A stretch of DNA of 64,000 nucleotides, taken from assembly GCF_026151205.1 (NCBI RefSeq), contig NC_087077.1, forward strand, positions 13,986,983-14,050,982, in the 5' to 3' direction. Below are positions 57,590 through 64,000 of this stretch, piece by piece; the stretch's first letter is position 1; every line of letters begins with the position of its first letter. This DNA is from Bolinopsis microptera. Taxonomy: Eukaryota; Ctenophora; Tentaculata; Lobata; Bolinopsidae. Below the pieces are notes generated by a model, which was not told the origin of the DNA, searched no databases, and saw only the letters and a list, made by a program, of their open reading frames with translations. A program made the position numbers and the translations under genes.

Positions 57590-59698
57590 ATGATTATAGT
57601 AGTCGTAACATTGGTATTAATACAAATCTCACACTGCAACATATCCCTCTATCTGCTCAACTTGGACACAGGTAAATAACGTGTTCTGAGCTTGTTGTAA
57701 CATAAGAAATGGAATTGTTTAATCAGAGTGGAATCTGTTCTGAAAGAATTCGTTAGATACTGTATGTGATCTGACCTCACCTGCTTCTAAGGTTTCAGTA
57801 AACGTGTTTCCAGCTTACTAACAGGAACAACTGATCTGAATATTAAGCTAAGTTTGATATCTTATAACAGTACTCGGAAATGGATTAATTACCTCAGGGA
57901 AAGCATTAACGTCAGGAGGATCAAAAGTGCAATTTAGTGATGTTGATTTTGGGAGTCCTAACCAACTCTGGCAGTAAGTAATGAAAGTTTATCTCAAGAA
58001 ACGGTATTTCAACATTAGTTTATTTCAGACATTGATGGTAAATAATCAATGGTGTAAATCACCACTGAAACTTAAGTTCTTGAGAATAAATGCCCCTCAC
58101 ACAAAAAAGTCATTAAAAAAAACTTTAACGGCCATTATCTCGAAAGTTTTTTAACATTCGCCCATGACGATATGTTTTGAATAGCTTAAAACCATATTAT
58201 TTAATAATGAAACTTCACACAGGTTCACTTCAGACGGGAGTCTGATCGTGTCACAAGATGACAACTATCTGGGCTTCGACCACGTGACCAAAGACCTGGA
58301 ACTGAAACAAACCTCAGATGTGACATGGTCCTGGGTGGATATGAAGATACAAGCCACTGATCAGAGTCCAGCTCAGCTGGTTTGTCTCGGGCCTAACGCT
58401 AATCAGGTGAGATGGAATTTTCATGCCCCTAAAAATATGTTAATTTATCGACCAGATTCTTTTAATCTACTCTTTATGAACATTTTCATTCATGACCAAA
58501 ATGTTGGCATTTAGACAGTCCTACCTCTGTATACAAAGATACAATAGTGGATTTGGCTGCGCTACAGCTACGAGAAGATTACCACTCAGCGCATTTTAAT
58601 CACATTGTACACTTCCTAAGTTATTAATCGTATTTTACCAATATTTTCACAGGTGGTTTCATGTGACAAAGGAGCAAACATCACACTCCAAGTTCATGAG
58701 GTAGAACTCTACAATTTGGTCAAAGATATTAGATCCTCTATAGATAACGCTACCAACGAGTTAAAGAGCAATTTGACGAGTAAGTCGTGTCGAGAATAAA
58801 ATTACAGTTCTAAAACTAAACCAATCAGCAAAACGTCACTTCAGCCGCAGTTTTAAAAACTGGAATATTATTATCAAAATGCGCCTTTTATTTGTCTGAT
58901 ATCCACTTCTGAAATCAGCGTTATTCCATATTGATCATCAAGGTTGCAATTTTATCTATAATTACAAAAACTGCAGAATTTAAGAGTACCACTTTATACC
59001 CAAGGTGTTCAACAAAAAACAAGTGCAATAGAAAAGAAGATAAACGAAACTCAGGGGCACCTGGACCAATGGGACAAAGACCTGCCAAAACATATAGAGG
59101 ACTTTGAGGAACATTCTAAAGTTGTGTCAGACAACATTACTCTCACTAAAGGCCATCTGGAGGAGGCCATGGACCTAGTTAAAGGTGATTGAATTCTTCA
59201 AATACCTGTTCTTAAACAAGCTAATTTCATAATTGGGAGAGGGGCAGGTGGGGGGGGGGGGCAATCCCATCGATGCTAATGTCCATTTTACCAAAAGTTG
59301 AGCAATAAATAGACAACATTTAAATGGAACATTTTTATATTATTTATATCAAATTACCAACTAACTAACTCTCCTTAGACGACATAAAGACACTGAGCGT
59401 CTCAGTCGAGAACATAACCAACCACCTCAACTCAACTAAAGTCAACTTTACAGCACTTAACACAGCGCTGATCACCTACAAAAACAACACCAACACGACC
59501 ATCAACCAAGAAATGGAGAGGGTTCAGGAGGAACTGAAAACTAAATCTGCTAACGGTCACATCATCCCGGACAACGTGTATGAGTTCAGTGTTTTGTTCT
59601 TACTTGCGCTGGGCATTGTTAATGTTATGGACATTGGACGTAGACTCATTATCTATTCCATCAATCAGAGAGCCCCTGACAAATACGGCACTGAGTAA
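57590..59698 (+). CDS. Single-pass membrane glycoprotein with coiled-coil-like ectodomain, family unknown
   Basis: Exons 57590-57671, 57871-57973, 58223-58406, 58653-58779, 59005-59184, 59379-59698 (331 residues), all in phase. Signal peptide about 1-18 (MIIVVVTLVLIQISHC). Residues 19-125 form a compact region with NQLWQFTSDGSLIVSQDD, reminiscent of the QxW repeat of ricin-type beta-trefoils, and two cysteines. From about 140 to 285 the chain is heptad-like and Asn/Thr rich with many N-glycosylation sites (NIS, NIT, NAT, NLT, NET, NST, NFT, NNT). A hydrophobic segment at about 292-309 (VYEFSVLFLLALGIVNV) and a short basic tail follow. A cell-surface or secretory-pathway type I protein is likely; its role is unknown. 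Confidence 0.85.
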
Positions 59699-59780
59699 GG
59701 TTTGAACTACCATAAACTTCTATGAAATACTATAAACTACTATGAACTACCATAAACTACTATACTATGAACGGACTATA
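59699..59780. repeat. ACTACYATAAACT-type short tandem repeat
   Basis: Irregular repeats of ACTACTATGAACTACCATAA directly between the stop codon and the polypurine element; the 3-prime UTR may run into the element. Confidence 0.7.
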
Positions 59781-62636
59781 GGGGGGGGTGTCACGTCCGT
59801 CTATGTCCGCCTATGTCCTGTCCTTTTTGGATTCTATGAGACAACGGACGTGTTTTTTGGGACATTGGCGGACACGGACGGACATTGGCGGACACGGACG
59901 GACATTGGCGGACTCGGACGGACATTGGCGGACTCGGACGGACATTTGCGGACCCGGACGGACATTGGCGGACTCGGACGGACATTGGTGGACATTAGCG
60001 GACATATAAGAGGTCTAAAAGTCTAAAGAATAAAGATCTCACAAATATTCCCAATATTTAATTAAATCCAGTCACCAAATCCGGTCGCTAAATCCAGATC
60101 TATTTGTGTCGTCAACATATCTTTGAAACAGTTACACAGGGTACACAGTAGGCACAGTACCTATTCAACGAAATATAGGGAATATAACTTATTAATCACA
60201 CTAAAGCTATTAATAGCTTTAACTTATTTTATCAAATTATATAGGGACCCAGGAAAAGGCCCCAGGAGGAGGAGGAGGAGGAGGAGGAGGAGGAGGAGGA
60301 GGAGGAGGAGGAGGAGGAGGAGGAGGAGGAGGAGGAGGACTGGGGAGGAGGAGGACTGTTGAGGACTGATGAGGAGGACTGAGGACGAGAAGGAGGAGTA
60401 GAAGGAGAACTGAGGAGGGGAGGAGGAAGAGGACTGAAGAGGACTCAGGAAGACCCAGGAGGAGGACCCAGGAGGAGGACCCAGGAGGAGGAGGAGGACT
60501 GAGGAGGATGACTCAGGAGGAGGAGGACTCAGGAGGAGGACCCAGGAGGACTGAGAAGGTGGAGGACTGTTGAGTACTGAATAGTACTGAGGAGGATGGC
60601 TGAGGAGGATGGCTGAGGAGGATGGCTGAGGAGGATGACTGAGGAGGATGACTGAGGAGGATGACTGAGAGGGAGGAGGAGGATCAGGAAGACCCAGGAG
60701 GAGGAGGAGGAGGAGGACCCAGAAGGAGGACCTAGGAGGAGGAGGAGGAGAACTGAGGAGGATGACTCAGGAGGAGGAGGACTCAGGAGGAGGACTGAGA
60801 AGGAGGAGGACTGAGGAGGATGGCTGAGGAGGATGGCTGAGGAGGATGACTGAGAGGGAGGAGGAGGAGAAAGAGGAGGAAGAGAACTGAGGAGGAGGAG
60901 GAGAAGGACTGAGGAGGAGAAGGAGGACCCAGGAGGAGGAGGACCCAGGAGGAGGAGGACCCAGGAGGAGGAGGACCCAGGAGGAGGACCCAGGAAAAGG
61001 CTCCAGGAGGAGGAGGAGGACTGGGGTGGAGGAGGACTGTTGAGAACTGATGAGGAGAACTGAGGACGAGGAGGAGGAGTAGGAGGAGGACTGAGGAGGA
61101 GGAGGAGGACTGAGGAGGACTGAGGAGGAGGACTGACGATGACTGAGAAGGAGGAGGACTGAGGAGTACTGAGGAGGATGGCTGAGGAGGATGGCTGAGG
61201 AGGATGGCTGAGGAGGATGAATGAGGAGGATGACTGAGAGGGAGGAGGAGGAGGACTCAGGAGGAGGACTCAGGAGGAAGAGGAGGAGGACTCAGGAGGA
61301 GGACTTAGGAGAAATGAGAAGGAGGACTGAGGACTGGAGGAAGAGGACTGGGGAGGATCAGGAAGACCCAGGAGGAGGACCCAGGAGGAGGCGGAGGAGG
61401 AGGACCCAGGAGGAGGAGGAGGACTGAGGAGGACTGAGGAGGAGGACTGACGATGACTGAGAAGGAGGAGGACTGAGGAGTACTGAGGAGGATGGCTGAG
61501 GAGGATGGCTGAGGAGGATGGCTGAGGAGGATGAATGAGGAGGATGACTGAGAGGGAGGAGGAGGAGGACTCAGGAGGAGGACTCAGGAGGAAGAGGAGG
61601 AGGAGGACTCAGGAGGAGGACTTAGGAGAAATGAGAAGGAGGACTGAGGAGAACTGAAGAGGAGGAGGAGGAGGAGGACTGAATAGGAGGAGGAGAAGGA
61701 GGGGGACTGGGAGAGGACTGAGGAGGAGGAGGACTGATGAGAAGGATGATGAGGAGGACTGAGGAGGAGGACTGAGGACCGAGGAGGAAGAGGAGGAGGA
61801 TAAAGAGGAGGAGGAGGACCCAGGAGGAGGAGGACTGAGGAGGACTGAGGAGGATGGCTGAGGAGGATGACTGAGAGGGAAGAGGAGGAGGAGGAGGAGG
61901 ACTCAGGAGGAGGAGGAGGAGGACTGAGAAGGAGGAGGAGGAGGACTGAGAAGGAGGAGGACTGAGGAGGAGAAGGAGGAGGAGGAGAACTGAATAGGAG
62001 GAGGAGGAGGGGGACTGGGGGAGGACTGAGGAGGAGGATGGAGGACTGAGGAGAAGGATGAGGAGGAGGACTGAGGAGGACTGAGGAGGAAGAGGAGGAG
62101 GATGAAGAGGAGGAGGAGGACCCAGGAGGAGGACCCAGGAGGAGGACTCAGGAGGAGGAGGAGGAGGACTGGGGAGGAGGAGGACTGTTGAGGACTGATG
62201 AGGAGGACTGAGGACGAGGAGTAGGAGTAGGAGGAGGACTGAGGAGGGGAGGAGGAAGAGGACTGAGGAAGATCAGGAAGACCTAGGAGGAGGAGGAGGA
62301 AGAGTAGGAGGAGGAAGCATCTAAATGTTATTTCCATTTTAGTCCGTTTTTGTCCATTTTTGTCTGTTTTTGTCCGCTCTATTTTTTGTCCGTTTTGAAA
62401 ATATAGGGTACCGAACGGACAAAAAACATGATATAACAGCAAAAATTGAACATTTTATTTAGCAATTTAGGTGTCCATTAATGTCCGTATATGTCCGTCT
62501 ATGTCCGCCAATGTCCGCCTATGTCCGTCTATGTCCGCCTATGTCCGCCTATGTCCGTCTATGTCCGCCTATGTCCTGTCCTTTTTGGATTCTATGAGAC
62601 AAGCGGACATAAACGGACGTGACACCCCCCCCCCCC
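59781..62636. mobile_element. Polypurine terminal-inverted-repeat element, copy B
   Basis: Same organisation as 34013-36307: flanking 6 bp duplication ACTATA (59775-59780 and 62637-62642), terminal G/C runs with TGTCACGTCCGT, the CCTTTTTGGATTCTATGAGA block near both ends, 20 bp CATTGGCGGACTCGGACGGA repeats on the left and 10 bp ATGTCCGCCT repeats on the right. The polypurine core is longer (about 60250-62310) and starts with a perfect GGA run (about 60264-60338). The TTTTTGTCCG and GGGTACCGAACGGACAAAA sequences beside the core are conserved in both copies. Confidence 0.9.
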
Positions 62637-62642
62637 ACTATA

Positions 62643-63600
62643 ATAACAGTCATTAAATAACTCAGCGTATTCTAAAATATGTTGTTTATTTGGGAATGCT
62701 AACTTCAACTCATTCTGATTCTGTATGTGAATTTTATTTATTTGATTTTAGGGTAAACCTTTTGTAGATATGAGAGATTTTTCCGTAATCAATTCAAAAT
62801 GTAACAAAGACTGCCGGCGGTCGATAATACCGTAGGTGAGTTGTAAAATTATAATATACATATCGTACTCGTTGAGTTAAATCTATTGTCGGCTTTACTT
62901 CATTGAATAATTAATCTAAGTTACAATGGAATGTTTGTATTATATATTTGTTAAGTGATTTAAATTCTGTGAAATCAATATTTTTGAAAATCGAACTTCA
63001 CTTTCAAGACGCAATTCAGTGTTTATTGTGATTTGTGGGTACAAACTCGAGATAAAGCAATCCGTGGACAAACAGAGTTTCTTACCTATAAAATAATTAA
63101 AAGCAAAACATATTCTCAAAATTTGTCCCCGATTTGTGAAAGAAAACCACGAGGAGCATATCCAAATGATGTCCTCCTCACGAACCAGGTGATGGTGATA
63201 ACTTCTAATGTCATGTTGGGAACTGACTTATCTTCACGTGGAGTGAGGAGTGTCAGAGGGAGTGAGCCAAGACGCAAGTTATCACTCGTGAAATTTAATA
63301 AAAATGTCAAACTAATAGCATGAAGTAACCACCTTTGAGAGGTTTTGACGACCAATATAGTATATCTTGAACGCAGTTGAGATCAAATCTTAATTAAATG
63401 TCATAAGTTAAAGCACCGTATCTCTGAGCAATCAAAAGAATTGACAAGAACCCCGAACGAAATTGGAGATCACAAAATGTGACCAATCTACGAATACTTC
63501 ATTAGTGCTTATTAGCCCTACTTAATTTCTCGTTAGGTGAAGCCACCAAAATGGAGGCTGTTTCGTAGGTCACGCTTAACAGCTTAACTAATTGATAAGG
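62643..63600. other. Right flank, no gene supported
   Basis: AT-rich. The open frame 63033-63323 (96 codons) has no domain, and its reverse is also open, so I leave it uncalled. Confidence 0.4.
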
Positions 63601-63964
63601 GTTGTGACAGATGTTCCTTTCAAAACGTGACAACGATTGACCAATCAGTTTACATCAATGATCAAACTTTGGTTTATGAGCGATACCGCCTTGGCAAAAC
63701 CCCAGCCAAGCCATAGACCAATCAGGGAACATAGTATCGTGAGAAAGACAGCTGATTGGTCAATAGTTTAGTATTCTAACTTTCTAACACATTTAATAGT
63801 CTTAAATGATCTGTTGAGAAAATCGAACCTTCATAGTTAAAGCAGAAAATAAATAAATAGCATATATAAGTGCAGCCTGTTCGGTGTTCAAACGAATAAA
63901 AATATACTTCGATTCTAGTTCTGGATTTAAACTTGAAAATTAAATGTGCTGATATTGACCACAT
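63601..63964. promoter_or_regulatory. CCAAT-motif cluster, possible promoter near the right edge
   Basis: CCAAT at 63641 and 63718 and the inverse ATTGG at 63755 lie within 120 bp, in the GACCAATCAG context, similar to the HID1 upstream region. A gene starting beyond 64000 could use them; direction is unknown. Confidence 0.3.
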
Positions 63965-64000
63965 ATAAATACTAATTATAGCAATTAGTTAATTTATTTA

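Noticed and set aside
60123..62442. Poly-Arg, poly-Glu and poly-Ser frames in copy B
   Set aside because: Products of the GGA/TCC repeat, not conserved as proteins between the two element copies.
63033..63355. 96-codon plus and 79-codon minus frames near the right edge
   Set aside because: Mutually antisense, no domain, no splice or promoter evidence tied to them.

Overview
This is animal (metazoan) nuclear DNA. Genes are split by short GT-AG introns, there are no bacterial operons, and simple repeats and transposable elements are abundant. A papain-type protease ending in a ShK domain and an intronless class A GPCR fit an early-branching or other marine invertebrate (a cnidarian would fit), but the species cannot be fixed from the sequence.

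The backbone is one giant minus-strand gene, HID1 (Golgi / dense-core-vesicle biogenesis factor). Seventeen exons in consistent phase run from the start codon at 56594 down to 180; only the last exon lies beyond the left edge. Nearly everything from 180 to 56594 is therefore HID1 intron. Intron 14 (3851-29617) holds an intronless GPCR (4390-5622, minus) and a plus-strand tandem array (about 9641-29100) of a six-exon gene for a secreted protein with Lys-Arg cleavage sites: a 3-prime fragment, five intact copies, one copy with a frameshifted last exon and two decayed copies. Intron 13 (29721-44076) holds a 5-prime-truncated LINE inside a minisatellite, itself interrupted by a 2.3 kb polypurine element, and a plus-strand serine racemase/threonine deaminase-like gene (39247-43581). 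One intron of that gene contains a minus-strand cysteine protease gene (40967-42217), giving three levels of nesting. Intron 10 holds an unrecognised plus-strand gene (about 46604-49096) whose second exon carries a 41 bp hAT-like insertion. Intron 1 is almost filled by a 3.06 kb TTAA-flanked inverted-repeat element.

Right of HID1, a divergent plus-strand gene (57590-59698) encodes a heavily N-glycosylated single-pass membrane protein. It is followed after 82 bp by a second copy of the polypurine element (59781-62636). The last 1.4 kb has no gene I can support but ends with CCAAT motifs that may mark a promoter.

The most unusual points are: the nested architecture; the homogenised tandem array with its variants; a polypurine terminal-inverted-repeat family with 6 bp target duplications proven by an interrupted LINE reading frame; a TTAA element with a short motif reiterated in both orientations; and several repeats sitting directly on HID1 splice donors. 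All exon models were derived by hand translation; no database search was possible.
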